From Pedobacter gandavensis (GTDB lineage: Bacteria; Bacteroidota; Bacteroidia; Sphingobacteriales; Sphingobacteriaceae), in assembly GCF_014172405.1 (NCBI RefSeq), contig NZ_WNXC01000001.1, positions 248,001 through 312,000 of the forward strand: a stretch of 64,000 nucleotides of DNA, written 5' to 3'. Below the pieces are notes generated by a model, which ran no database searches, had not been told where the DNA came from, and worked only from the letters and a program-made list of their open reading frames with translations. Shown here piece by piece: positions 1-9,395 of this stretch. How positions within the stretch are numbered: position 1 is the first letter of the stretch; the number at the start of each line of letters is the position of its first letter. A program made the translations under genes and the position numbers.

Positions 1-844
<844 letters not shown>

Positions 845-858
845 TTAGAACCTTGCTA

Positions 859-879
859 TTCCAAATTTTCGATTTGGAA
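859..879. terminator. Stem-loop between cupin and aldo/keto reductase genes
   Basis: Perfect 8-bp stem TTCCAAAT with loop TTTCG and arm ATTTGGAA. It lies just downstream of the cupin gene on the minus strand and upstream of the reductase start. It may be a weak terminator or attenuator for the cupin gene; no clear T-tract follows, so an operator is equally possible. Confidence 0.4.
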
Positions 880-939
880 CAATGTGTATTTATATACTGA
901 TTATGAGTTCTGTTATCAAGATTACTGATAAGAATCTGC

Positions 940-1389
940 TTATTTTTTGTATTCTTCATCGGTTACTTTATGCAACCAGATTGTTTTTCCTTTTTGTGAA
1001 GGAGAGGTTGCTATGTAAGTGACACCACTTTCAGGCGTGGCACCATGCCAGTGTTCAACTCCTGGCTGACATTTGACCACTTCGCCTCTTTTTACGATCT
1101 GTTTAGGTTTTCCTTTTTCTTGATAATAACCAATCCCTTCAGTAATGATTAAGATCTGTCCTCCTGGATGGCTATGCCAATCCAATCTAGCTCCTGGATC
1201 AAATATGGCTACTGATGTACCGTAGGCAAATACGCTATCAGGAGCATTTAACTCTGTAAGCCAAACATTTCCTACATGATGAACATTTGGTGATTTCTTC
1301 CCTTTCGGAAAAATAGGGCCTTCTTGTGCCAGAACTGGGGTGGTGAGGCTAGCAAGTAATAAAATTGAAATATAAAGTGCTTTTTTCAT
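940..1389 (-). CDS. Exported cupin-domain protein
   Basis: Small single-domain cupin of 149 residues with a signal peptide (residues 1-21, ending LAQ), so it probably acts in the periplasm. Cupin motif 1 is visible as DWHSHPGG followed by a conserved Gly (ITEG), and motif 2 as PGVEHWHG; the His residues would bind a divalent metal. Proteins of this kind often sit beside aldo/keto reductases or carboxymuconolactone decarboxylase-like genes in Bacteroidota, and here an aldo/keto reductase follows on the same strand. The reaction is unknown; the cupin fold covers isomerases, dioxygenases and binding proteins. Fold and export are confident, function is not. Confidence 0.85.
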   Translation of the reverse strand: MKKALYISILLLASLTTPVLAQEGPIFPKGKKSPNVHHVGNVWLTELNAPDSVFAYGTSVAIFDPGARLDWHSHPGGQILIITEGIGYYQEKGKPKQIVKRGEVVKCQPGVEHWHGATPESGVTYIATSPSQKGKTIWLHKVTDEEYKK

Positions 1390-1484
1390 GGTGATAATTT
1401 TTATAATAAATCAAGATATTTCGTTGTAACTCTGTCTTTCTGTTTTACTGATCATACCTAAATATCGAGAAATTACTTCATTCA

Positions 1485-1714
1485 TTTTTGAATGGAGGTA
1501 CCAACACGAAAATCAGGTACTTTAAGACGAAAGGACTTTTGAAAAATTAAGTGATTACTCGTTTACCAATCATTCTTTGGACTCAGCGGCTCTGCTTTTT
1601 TACTGATGTGAATTCTCTCAACCATGAAAGGTATCAGGTAATATCTGGATAAACGAGAAACATTGCAGCAATCAAGCTGATGAACAGCAACTGGTAGGAA
1701 CGTTCTTTAGTCAT
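1485..1714 (-). pseudogene. Deletion scar of a LytS/LytTR two-component operon
   Basis: Reading the minus strand from ATG at 1714 gives MTKERSYQLLFISLIAAM and then FLVYPDIT before a stop at 1634-1636. This closely matches the N-terminus of the intact kinase at 27100..28104 (YQLLFISLIAALFVIYPDIT). Directly afterwards, 1555-1625 matches the last codons of the intact response regulator at 26342..27094 (RIYISKNKASDF, then EWLVNE), frameshifted. The match continues past the regulator stop to about 1485, aligning with 26272-26341. A paralogous kinase-regulator pair therefore once lay here and lost roughly 1.6 kb between the start of the kinase and the end of the regulator. It cannot make a working protein. 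Confidence 0.85.
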
Positions 1715-1802
1715 ATGCTCGATCAAGCCATTTGGCTTCATAGTTTTTATCGAGACATAAGACGTGAAATTATAAGTATTAAATAGTCATCGTTCTTGAT
1801 AT

Positions 1803-2255
1803 TTATTTATGATTGAGTTGTTCTGCCAGACCTATCAGAATCCCCTCTGCCCCGCGAATGTAGCACAGTCGGTATGAGTTTTGATACTGAACCACTTCAC
1901 CGACGAGGTGAGCGCCATGTTTGCTGAGCCTGGCTACCATTTCGTCAATATCTTCAACGGTAAACATAACCCGTAAATAACCGAGCGTGTTTACCGGAGC
2001 CATACGGTGGTCTGAAACAGGATTAGGGCTAAGAAATTGTGAAAGTTCCAGACGGCTGTGACCATCAGGGGTAACCATCATGGCAATTTCTACGCGCTGA
2101 TCACCCAGACCGGTAACACGACCGGCCCATTCACCCTCAATGGTGGCCCGTCCTTCAAGCTTTAGGCCAATCTCCAAAAAAAATGGAATGGTATTATCGA
2201 GCGATTCCACAACGATGCCGATATTGTCCATTCTTATTAACTTGTTTTCCGCCAT
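1803..2255 (-). CDS. VOC-family (glyoxalase/bleomycin-resistance fold) protein
   Basis: A 150-residue vicinal-oxygen-chelate fold protein, with paired beta-alpha-beta-beta-beta modules at about residues 8-70 (MDNIGIVVESLDNTIPFF) and 85-145 (GYLRVMFTVEDIDEMVARL). Proteins like this may be lyases, dioxygenases or drug/metabolite-binding proteins, usually metal dependent. Candidate metal ligands are His and Glu residues including those in SRLELSQF, but I cannot assign a substrate. A hand count gives about 49% GC over 1861-2220, above the impression from most neighbours, and the gene sits alone beside a decayed two-component locus. It may have been acquired. Confidence 0.85.
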   Translation of the reverse strand: MAENKLIRMDNIGIVVESLDNTIPFFLEIGLKLEGRATIEGEWAGRVTGLGDQRVEIAMMVTPDGHSRLELSQFLSPNPVSDHRMAPVNTLGYLRVMFTVEDIDEMVARLSKHGAHLVGEVVQYQNSYRLCYIRGAEGILIGLAEQLNHK

Positions 2256-2420
2256 AGCTTTTCTCTTTGAATAAATAGGTTGTGTTTTCGGAATCTTTAG
2301 TATCGACAGAGAAACAATTAGAACACGAGATAGGTTTACAAAAAGTTGTTAATAGAAAAATCCCTCTGAAATTTTATAAACAGGTTGATTTTACCCTGGA
2401 TTACTTTCAATTGCAGGTCT

Positions 2421-2450
2421 CAAGGGTAGCTCTTATAAGAGCTACCCTTG
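2421..2450. terminator. Perfect 30-bp palindrome downstream of outer-membrane protein gene
   Basis: The 30 bases read the same on both strands; the 15-base arm is CAAGGGTAGCTCTTA. It lies 44 bases after the stop of the leftward outer-membrane protein gene and before the VOC gene, which suits a factor-independent terminator. The minus-strand T-tract is poor; on the plus strand TTTGTTG follows. Confidence 0.6.
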
Positions 2451-2493
2451 TTTGTTGAAGAAGAATTTTATTAATGACATTTGATCAAGCTAC

Positions 2494-4866
2494 TTAAAGA
2501 CGATTCTGCTCCGTGGTTTTTTCCTTAGCAGGTTTGCTTTTTAGCGCATTGTTGCCCAGGTTATATTTAAAGCTTAAACGAATATTCTGGGTATCGCCAT
2601 AATAGGTGAATGAATTGTTTTGATCAGCATATTTAGAACTAACAGTCATGGTTTCACCACGGTAAACATCTGACACCATTAAGGTAATCTCAGCCTTGTT
2701 ATTAAATAGTTTTTTACGGGCATTGAAATTCAGGCTACTCATTGAGCTTATTTTGGCAGGCCCCTGCACACCACCTGTAATAAAGCTAAAATTTACACCC
2801 GCGCTAAAGCCTCTTTTTTCACTAATGGTATATTGCTGGTCTATATTGGCATTTAAAGCATTAATACGGTTGTACAGGGTGGATCCGTCACTTAATTTGA
2901 AGCTACTTTCAACATGATTAGGTCCGGCCTGTATTTCAAGTGCCAACCACGGAGCCGGCTGGAAACTCGCACTGAAATCAATGCCGTAATACTGGTTTCC
3001 AGGGACATTTGTTACCTTTTGAATCAAGATATTCGCTGCATTATCCTGGTAAGGCAACTGAATTGTTGGATTTTTTTCCTTCATGTAATAAGCCTCCATT
3101 CGGTAATTACCTTTATACGCATAGCTGATGCTAATCTGATCAGTGAATGCTGGCTTTAACTTCGGATCTCCAATCAGGTATGAATTTGGGCTAAAATAAA
3201 ATTTAGATGGATTAAGGTAACTGTATGGGGGACGGGTAATCCTTCTGCCATAAGAAAAACCTAAGGTGTTATTGTTGTTTATCTTATTCTGGATAAAAAT
3301 GGTTGGAAAGAGATTAAAATAGTTTTGCTTATTGAGCTCCTTCGGATTAACCGAGTTTCCAAATGTAGCCGTATGTTCACCACGCAATCCTGCCTTCAGG
3401 CTCCAGTTCTTGATTTCTTTACTTAAACTGAGGTAACCTGCAATTACCGATTCGGTATAATCATAGGTATTACTTAGCTCAGGATCAGTACCAAAACCAT
3501 CTGGAAGGTTATGTTGAAAATCCTGCGTGTTGTTTGCCTGCACCCTACTGTATTTCAGACCGCTTTCCAGTTGAAAAAGAGGCATGTCATTGCGGTAATC
3601 CATTTGTGAGCTGAATAGTTTGATTTTCTGGTTATTATTGTTTTTAAACTGGTTGACGTATAAATCTGGTTCGTAATAAACGGTGCTGATATTTTGGTCC
3701 GTCTGGTTATCGTCATTTGTTAAATCTGCTGCAAAATTCAGTGTTTCTTTGGCCGAGAACCGGTGTTCAAATGATAGAGTATAAGCTACATTACTACGGG
3801 GCGTGAACCTTTCGTTCCGCGTGTCAAACCGTGATAAATATTGGCCGTTCTGGTAAATTTCGGTGGGTATCAGATAAAGGGCATGATTTTTTTTAGCGAT
3901 AGCGCCATTTATCCCCATGGAAATTGTATTGAGACTGTCAGGAGCGTATTCCAGGTTTAAACGGTAGGCGTGTTCGGCATCACGATAATTTTTCCGACTC
4001 AATACATCATACCAGGTTTGCTGCTGGGCGGTATAACTAGTAATTTCATTAATCTTGTTATAAAAAATCCCCTTTCCAAAAGTATAATTGGCGGAAGCAG
4101 CAAATTTTTCAGCCTTAAAATACTGGCTCGTACCTAAATCTCCTTTGCCATAAATTCCCTGGGTATAGCTGCTATTTACTGAACCTTTATAACCACTTTG
4201 AAGGTTTTTCTTCAATTTGATATTGATGACCGCACTACCCGATGCCTCGTATTTGGCTGGTGGGTTGGTAATAATTTCAACAGATTTGACCTCGTTCCCA
4301 TTAGTACTTTCTAGAAAGGCCTTGAGCTCATCACCAGAGAGGTAGACTTTTTTATCATTGATGGTCACCAATATGGATTTACTCCCTCGTAGGGAGAGTT
4401 CGCCTCCTGCAGACTGGATCCCAGGTGCGCGTTTTACGATTTCCCAGGCATTGGAGGATGACAAAGCGGTGTTTTCTACACTGAATTCTACCCGGTCGAT
4501 TTTGCGGGTAATCGTTGGTTTAACCGCCAGAATCTGCACCTCCGCAAGCTGAGATACCTCATCTTTTAAACTGATACTCGGTAAATTTAGGTCATTTTCT
4601 ATGGAAATGGCTTGTTCAAAAGGCTGAAAGCCAACGGTGTTGATCAGTATTTTATAACTTCCTTTAGTCAATTCTGTAAACTTGTAGCCTCCATCTAAAG
4701 CTGCAATAGCGGGACGCTTAAAGCTGCTGTCTCGTATGCTTTTCAGTGTGATATTGGCATAAGGAACAGCAAGACCTTTTGTATCCTGAATTCGGCCGGA
4801 CAAAGTAAATGTTTGGGTGTATCCTGCCAGTGGCAGTAATAGCAGTAGAGAAAAAAATATACGCAT
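2494..4866 (-). CDS. Outer-membrane beta-barrel protein, TonB-receptor-like
   Basis: A 790-residue exported outer-membrane protein. It has a signal peptide (about 1-18, ending AGYTQ), a carboxypeptidase-regulatory-like beta-sandwich at about 20-105 (FTLSGRIQDTKGLAVPYANI), a plug-like segment at about 110-220 (SSNAWEIVKRAPGIQ; VEIITNPPAKYEASG) and a long C-terminal barrel of the PF14905 type. No SusD partner gene is adjacent, so it is not a classic SusCD glycan importer. The substrate is unknown. It is divergent from an OmpR-type two-component pair, with repeats between them that could bind that regulator, so its expression is probably controlled by the pair. The 3' end shows a charged 20-residue tail after the last predicted strand. 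Confidence 0.9.
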   Translation of the reverse strand: MRIFFSLLLLLPLAGYTQTFTLSGRIQDTKGLAVPYANITLKSIRDSSFKRPAIAALDGGYKFTELTKGSYKILINTVGFQPFEQAISIENDLNLPSISLKDEVSQLAEVQILAVKPTITRKIDRVEFSVENTALSSSNAWEIVKRAPGIQSAGGELSLRGSKSILVTINDKKVYLSGDELKAFLESTNGNEVKSVEIITNPPAKYEASGSAVINIKLKKNLQSGYKGSVNSSYTQGIYGKGDLGTSQYFKAEKFAASANYTFGKGIFYNKINEITSYTAQQQTWYDVLSRKNYRDAEHAYRLNLEYAPDSLNTISMGINGAIAKKNHALYLIPTEIYQNGQYLSRFDTRNERFTPRSNVAYTLSFEHRFSAKETLNFAADLTNDDNQTDQNISTVYYEPDLYVNQFKNNNNQKIKLFSSQMDYRNDMPLFQLESGLKYSRVQANNTQDFQHNLPDGFGTDPELSNTYDYTESVIAGYLSLSKEIKNWSLKAGLRGEHTATFGNSVNPKELNKQNYFNLFPTIFIQNKINNNNTLGFSYGRRITRPPYSYLNPSKFYFSPNSYLIGDPKLKPAFTDQISISYAYKGNYRMEAYYMKEKNPTIQLPYQDNAANILIQKVTNVPGNQYYGIDFSASFQPAPWLALEIQAGPNHVESSFKLSDGSTLYNRINALNANIDQQYTISEKRGFSAGVNFSFITGGVQGPAKISSMSSLNFNARKKLFNNKAEITLMVSDVYRGETMTVSSKYADQNNSFTYYGDTQNIRLSFKYNLGNNALKSKPAKEKTTEQNRL

Positions 4867-4918
4867 GATATGATTGATTTGCTTGTTACAAACTTCTGTA
4901 GCGCTACACCTGCTTTTG

Positions 4919-4948
4919 GTTAATGCTTGGTTAACGGAATGTTAATGC
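4919..4948. promoter_or_regulatory. Three direct repeats, 11-bp phase (candidate OmpR-family operator)
   Basis: GTTAATGC, GTTAACGG and GTTAATGC start at 4919, 4930 and 4941, so TTAA recurs exactly every 11 bases. OmpR/PhoB-family regulators typically bind tandem half-sites with such spacing. The block lies between the divergent outer-membrane protein gene and the two-component operon, so binding could control both. Confidence 0.55.
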
Positions 4949-4982
4949 CGGAAAGTTATGTGCGATTATGATGGCAGTATAA

Positions 4983-4990
4983 TATATTTG
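4983..4990 (+). promoter_or_regulatory. Bacteroidota-type -7 element upstream of kinase gene
   Basis: TATATTTG matches the TAnnTTTG -7 consensus of the Bacteroidota primary sigma factor. It ends four bases before the kinase ATG at 4995, so a transcript starting from it would be nearly leaderless, or the true start is downstream. No convincing -33 TTTG box is visible at the usual distance. Confidence 0.4.
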
Positions 4991-4994
4991 AAGT

Positions 4995-6323
4995 ATGAAA
5001 CGTAAGATAAAATATCTGATCTGGTGCTGCAGTGTAGCCATATTAGCCTTAACTGCAATACAGACTTATTTTATTTATAATACCTATGTGCTGAAAGAAC
5101 AGCAAGCGCAAATCGCAGTTCGGACAGAACTCGTTCATATGGAAAGGACCATCAATATTGATTCGATCAGAAATCGGTGGTTTTTGGACGCGGAAAACCT
5201 TGTACGTACAAAAGGTGTTGAAGTCGCTGCGGCGTTTTTAAGCAATGGTTCAGCCGCAATTAGCAAACAGGTCAGTACTTATATTCAGGAGAATAAAATT
5301 TTAGAAAAATACAATACAGTTTATGCTGTAACTTTCCGACAGGTTTCCCTTCAAGGAAAAGGTTCTCACCTTCAGATCAGGAATAAATACTGGTTTGGGA
5401 ATGGCAACATCCATGACCAAGACCAGGTTATTCATGATCTGATTCTTCATGACCTGACCACAAGTAATGATGTTGGTGGAGCTTTGGTGCGGAACTTTAA
5501 TTCACGGTCCAGTTTCACCATTATTGACGGCAGGAATAACATTTTTCGTGAAATGCTTGGTCTGCTTATCTTTTCAGTGTTCCTGCTAACTGTGGTCATC
5601 CTGCTTTTTTATTTTTCCATCAGAAGTCTGATTACACAGAAAAAGATATCGGACATGCAGACGGATTTTATCAATAACATTACCCATGAATTCAATACCC
5701 CTTTAGCGACAATAGGGGTTGCGGTGAGCACTGTTAGAGCTCAATTAATAGAAAAGGAAGAGAACAGTGTCAGCTTAAATGGATTAAACGTTATTGACCG
5801 CCAGTATCGTCGGTTAAAGAAATTGATTGATCAGGTGATGACACATACAGAAGCCTCGGGGGAATTGATCATTCATAAAGTGAACATACCATTAATGAAT
5901 TTCCTTGAAAAATTGCTCGAGGATTTCCAGTCCGCACATCCTGAAATCGAACTTCTTCTTAAACTGAAGGAGGTTCCCCGGGAAATTCTGGCGGATCCTT
6001 TTTACCTTACCACAGCGATGACAAATCTATTGGAAAATGCAGTGAAATATGGTGGTATCCAACTTACATTTACCGTTGTAGAAAATGAGAACAACTGCAA
6101 TTTTATAATATCTGACAATGGAATCGGCATTGCACAGACGGAAATAAGTAATATCTTTCAGAAGTTTTACCGTGTAGAAAAGGGCGATGTTCATAACACG
6201 AAGGGCCTGGGGCTTGGTTTGTACTACAGTCGCCAGATAGCGATCGCACATGGTGGAACGCTCAGCGTACATAGCATCCCAGGTAAAGGATCTAAATTTA
6301 CAATGACTATACCCATCGCATGA
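4995..6323 (+). CDS. Sensor histidine kinase (OmpR-partner type)
   Basis: An inner-membrane sensor kinase of 442 residues. It has a first membrane helix at about 7-28, a periplasmic sensory region of roughly 150 residues with no recognised ligand domain, and a second helix at about 188-210. A HisKA domain follows with phospho-accepting His231 (NNITHEFNTPLATIG), then a HATPase_c domain with N box (NLLENAVKYGG), G1 (ISDNGIGI) and G2 (GLGLGLYYS). It overlaps the response regulator by four bases (ATGA), so the two are translationally coupled. The divergent outer-membrane barrel gene is the likeliest target. It resembles RprX-like kinases of Bacteroides, but the stimulus is unknown. Confidence 0.93.
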   Translation: MKRKIKYLIWCCSVAILALTAIQTYFIYNTYVLKEQQAQIAVRTELVHMERTINIDSIRNRWFLDAENLVRTKGVEVAAAFLSNGSAAISKQVSTYIQENKILEKYNTVYAVTFRQVSLQGKGSHLQIRNKYWFGNGNIHDQDQVIHDLILHDLTTSNDVGGALVRNFNSRSSFTIIDGRNNIFREMLGLLIFSVFLLTVVILLFYFSIRSLITQKKISDMQTDFINNITHEFNTPLATIGVAVSTVRAQLIEKEENSVSLNGLNVIDRQYRRLKKLIDQVMTHTEASGELIIHKVNIPLMNFLEKLLEDFQSAHPEIELLLKLKEVPREILADPFYLTTAMTNLLENAVKYGGIQLTFTVVENENNCNFIISDNGIGIAQTEISNIFQKFYRVEKGDVHNTKGLGLGLYYSRQIAIAHGGTLSVHSIPGKGSKFTMTIPIA

Positions 6324-7006
6324 AACATATTTTAATGACTGAAGATGATTTGGATTTTGGGGGCATCCTGAAACAGTATCTTGAACTTGCTGGTTTTCAG
6401 GTGACATGGAAACTCCATGGCCAGGAGGCATTGGCATATCTTAAGCAAGATACCGTTGATATTTGTGTGCTGGATGTAATGATGCCGGTTATGGACGGTT
6501 TCACACTAGCAGACCAGGTGGTGTCTATTTATCCCGGTATGCCCTTTGTTTTTCTGACAGCAAGAAACCAAAAAGAAGATAGACTTAAAGGTTTGAGACT
6601 AGGTGCCGATGATTACATTGTTAAACCTTTTGAAGCAGAGGAACTCGTTCTGCGGATAAAAAACATCTTAGCACGCAGCAGGCAAACAGAAGTACTTTTG
6701 CCAGATATTCTGTTGCTAGGCCAATATAAGTTCGATTATCAGAGCCTTTTGCTAATACACAAATCTGGTAATATCCGCCTGACTGAAAAAGAAGCCCTGC
6801 TGCTGCGTTATTTTTACCTGAACAAAAACCGACTCATCAAACGGGAAGAGGTACTATTACAAATCTGGAAAAGTGACGATTACTTTTCTGGACGCAGCTT
6901 AGATGTATTTGTAAGTAAGTTGCGTAAGTACCTCCTCGAAGATGATCAGATTGTGATTGAAACCGTACGTGGAGCTGGATTTGAGTTTAAGCTCAATGAA
7001 CTTTAA
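6320..7006 (+). CDS. OmpR-family response regulator
   Basis: A 228-residue DNA-binding regulator. The N-terminal receiver domain (about 1-118) has the acidic pair Glu8/Asp9, phospho-acceptor Asp52 (VLDVMMP), Thr80 and Lys102 (VKPF). The C-terminal winged helix (about 128-226) contains TEKEALLLRYF and ends with VRGAGFEF, typical of OmpR/PhoB proteins. Its ATG overlaps the stop codon of the kinase gene. Three phased GTTAA repeats in front of the operon are a natural autoregulatory site and could also act on the divergent outer-membrane protein gene. Closest to RprY-like regulators by general form. Confidence 0.93.
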   Translation: MKHILMTEDDLDFGGILKQYLELAGFQVTWKLHGQEALAYLKQDTVDICVLDVMMPVMDGFTLADQVVSIYPGMPFVFLTARNQKEDRLKGLRLGADDYIVKPFEAEELVLRIKNILARSRQTEVLLPDILLLGQYKFDYQSLLLIHKSGNIRLTEKEALLLRYFYLNKNRLIKREEVLLQIWKSDDYFSGRSLDVFVSKLRKYLLEDDQIVIETVRGAGFEFKLNEL

Positions 7007-7030
7007 TGCCATTTTTAATTAAAATCCTGC

Positions 7031-8467
7031 TTATTTTCTTTTGCGCGGAATATTAGTAATGAGTTTTTCAAATGCGATGAAATCCCGATTCAACTTGGCC
7101 AGTAATCGCTCTTTTACAGAAGCCTCCTTGATAAAAGAATAATTAATACTATTGTAGATGATTTTTTTAATATCTGCATAAGTAAACTCTGGATATCTAT
7201 TGGCCAATAATACATATTGATCCGTCAGGTTGGTTCTCAATACTCCGGCATCATCAGAACTGATGACTATGGGTACATTAAACTCTTTATAAAGCGTGAT
7301 CGGGTGAAGGCCATTTTTCACTTTTAAGATGAATTCATTGCTGAATAGGTTTGTTTCTATTGCTATTCCCTTTTCATTCATATAGTTCAATAGGTTATAA
7401 CTGTTTGCCTCATAAGGAATATCTACTCCATGCCCAATGCGATATGCACCTGCATCACGAACAGCCGAATTAATGTGCCAGGTTAACTCTTCAGGTTTAA
7501 CTAATCCAAGGGTTAGTTCGCCAGCATGCATTGCAAATTTTACTGTTGGATATTTGTTTTTACAGTACTTGAACATTTGCATATGTAACCAGTAATCACG
7601 CATCGCTATTTCATTGTTTTCAGGAGAAAGTATGTTTACGCCAACTATAAGTGGGTTTTTACTGGCTGCGTCAAAAGCCAACAATAAACGTTTGAAAACT
7701 TCACTTGCCTCAAAGGTTCTGACCGTATAGGTCTGATATCGCATGATAAATGAATCATCATCGATATGCATGGAGTTATGTAATTTACTAACAATGTTTT
7801 TACTGAAATTATCAGAGCAGGAAAAAATATTTTTCAGCATTAACTGAGCATATAGTGTATCAAGTAGGGCCTGACAATTCCGTTCATCTTTCTGCAGAAG
7901 TACCGCCTGAAATTTTGGGTCGAACTGTAAGCTCAAATCATCGATGCGGTCACACTTAATGGAGGCTAGCATGGTTTCAATGTAACTGACATGTTCTTTG
8001 ATTGCACGATTTTTGAGCTCTAGTAGCCCAGAATCGATGTTTTCTTTGCTGGCAATATCAAAATTCGAAAAAGTTTCAAAGAATTTCTTATCAGAAGGAG
8101 TACTCATGTGATCATAGTCTTTAACAGACCATTTCTGTAAAATCCTGAACTTATATTCAGCCAATTTCCCATCTTTTTCTAAGGAGCTGAATTTAGCCCA
8201 GCTATGATCATCTGATCGTTTCTTTTCAGATACTTCAAGTGTTTCACTATGTACAAAATAGTCTTTTTTGACCACATAATCGATGAACGTTTCTGCATAA
8301 ACAGAGCCACTGTAATGATGGTGGAGATCGCCTCCTTTTGGCATTTGAGAAAAGAATGCAGTAAGCTTTGCCGGATTATTCCTGATTTCTTCCAGATAGT
8401 TACTTACGGATTGGGCATGGGCCTGAAATAAAAAAAGAACAAATAATAGTGTCAGGTATTTCCTCAT
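7031..8467 (-). CDS. Exported adenosine deaminase-family hydrolase
   Basis: A 478-residue amidohydrolase related to adenosine deaminases, especially the secreted growth-factor-type ADGF/ADA2 subgroup. The signal peptide is at 1-19 (ending AHAQ), so the enzyme is periplasmic or secreted. Metal and catalytic motifs are visible: GGDLHHHYSG (His49 and His51), FAMHAGE, RIGHGVDI and SSDDAG. The last motif normally reads (S/T)DDP, so Ala in place of Pro is slightly unusual. The likely reaction is deamination of adenosine or a related extracellular nucleoside. It is convergent with the response regulator gene and stands alone. Family is confident; exact substrate is inferred. Confidence 0.88.
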   Translation of the reverse strand: MRKYLTLLFVLFLFQAHAQSVSNYLEEIRNNPAKLTAFFSQMPKGGDLHHHYSGSVYAETFIDYVVKKDYFVHSETLEVSEKKRSDDHSWAKFSSLEKDGKLAEYKFRILQKWSVKDYDHMSTPSDKKFFETFSNFDIASKENIDSGLLELKNRAIKEHVSYIETMLASIKCDRIDDLSLQFDPKFQAVLLQKDERNCQALLDTLYAQLMLKNIFSCSDNFSKNIVSKLHNSMHIDDDSFIMRYQTYTVRTFEASEVFKRLLLAFDAASKNPLIVGVNILSPENNEIAMRDYWLHMQMFKYCKNKYPTVKFAMHAGELTLGLVKPEELTWHINSAVRDAGAYRIGHGVDIPYEANSYNLLNYMNEKGIAIETNLFSNEFILKVKNGLHPITLYKEFNVPIVISSDDAGVLRTNLTDQYVLLANRYPEFTYADIKKIIYNSINYSFIKEASVKERLLAKLNRDFIAFEKLITNIPRKRK

Positions 8468-8630
8468 TAAGTTGGATGTTGGTAAATAAAAACAGTTACG
8501 ATTGAATTAACAAACATACTATTGATATTTTAAAATCTGCATTAGTAATTGATGAGATTTTAGCATCAACCCTTTTTATACCTGATTACCAAGATGGACT
8601 AGACGCTAAAACTTGAGGTTAAGGTTTTAT

Positions 8631-9317
8631 TTATTCTTCAAATACAACTGTTTCTGGATAGGCACCAAGGTCAAGCAGAAGTGTATTGATGTTTTTTACA
8701 AATTCATCTGGCCCACATACATAAAAATTTTGTCCAAAGTCAGCAATGTTTTCTATAAGGTAGTTCCGGTCAATTCGGCGAGGTGTGTAGCCCAGGACAT
8801 GTTCTCTGGTAAATATTTTTACAAAATTATGCTTAAGCATCTTTTGGAGTTCCTCTTGCAGGATTACATCTGCCGAAGTTTTATTCGAATAGATTAATCT
8901 GTTTCCATCCAGATGCCTGTGCTTGTTTAAATTTCTGAAGATGGAAATAAAGGGGGTAATGCCAGCTCCACCAGCAATGAAAGTACCTTGGCCTTTATAT
9001 TGAATAACACCAAAAACATCATGAAGAATTAATTCCGCACCTTTATTGATCTGCCCCAACATATTGGTTACGCCATCATGGTCCCTATATATCTTAATCA
9101 TAAACTCAAGATAATGCTGTTCGGTTAAACAGGTAAATGTAAATGGTCGCAGTTGATCTTTCCATTCGGGAAGGTTTATGGAAACCTCTGTTGCCTGACC
9201 TGGAACAAAGTTATATCCTGCAGGTTTTTCGACCACAAAACGTTTTACATCATGAGTGATAAAATAAGCTTCTAATACTTTGACAATAGGATTGTTCTTT
9301 GGATCTGTCTGGCTCAT
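8631..9317 (-). CDS. FAD/NAD(P)-binding flavin reductase (ferredoxin-NADP reductase-like)
   Basis: A 228-residue cytosolic flavoprotein reductase. The FAD-binding beta-barrel spans about 1-100, with a flavin-binding stretch at RPFTFTC. The NAD(P)-binding Rossmann part has GTFIAGGAGITPFISIFR at about 108-125 and a C-terminal FYVCGPDEFV motif typical of the ferredoxin-NADP+ reductase superfamily. No ferredoxin or haem domain is fused, so it must pass electrons to a separate acceptor. An HxlR regulator is immediately upstream on the same strand (78-base gap), which suggests regulated expression in response to electrophiles or oxidants. Confidence 0.88.
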   Translation of the reverse strand: MSQTDPKNNPIVKVLEAYFITHDVKRFVVEKPAGYNFVPGQATEVSINLPEWKDQLRPFTFTCLTEQHYLEFMIKIYRDHDGVTNMLGQINKGAELILHDVFGVIQYKGQGTFIAGGAGITPFISIFRNLNKHRHLDGNRLIYSNKTSADVILQEELQKMLKHNFVKIFTREHVLGYTPRRIDRNYLIENIADFGQNFYVCGPDEFVKNINTLLLDLGAYPETVVFEE

Positions 9318-9395
9318 AGGAAGGGTAAAGGTTTGAATCTAATAAACGATTTTATTAGGTAATTGTTTGTGGATCAGATCGCATTCAGGTTAAAC

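Noticed and set aside
6027..6437. Minus-strand frame of 136 codons across the kinase/regulator junction
   Set aside because: It overlaps the well-supported ATPase domain and receiver start on the other strand and contains no recognisable domain.
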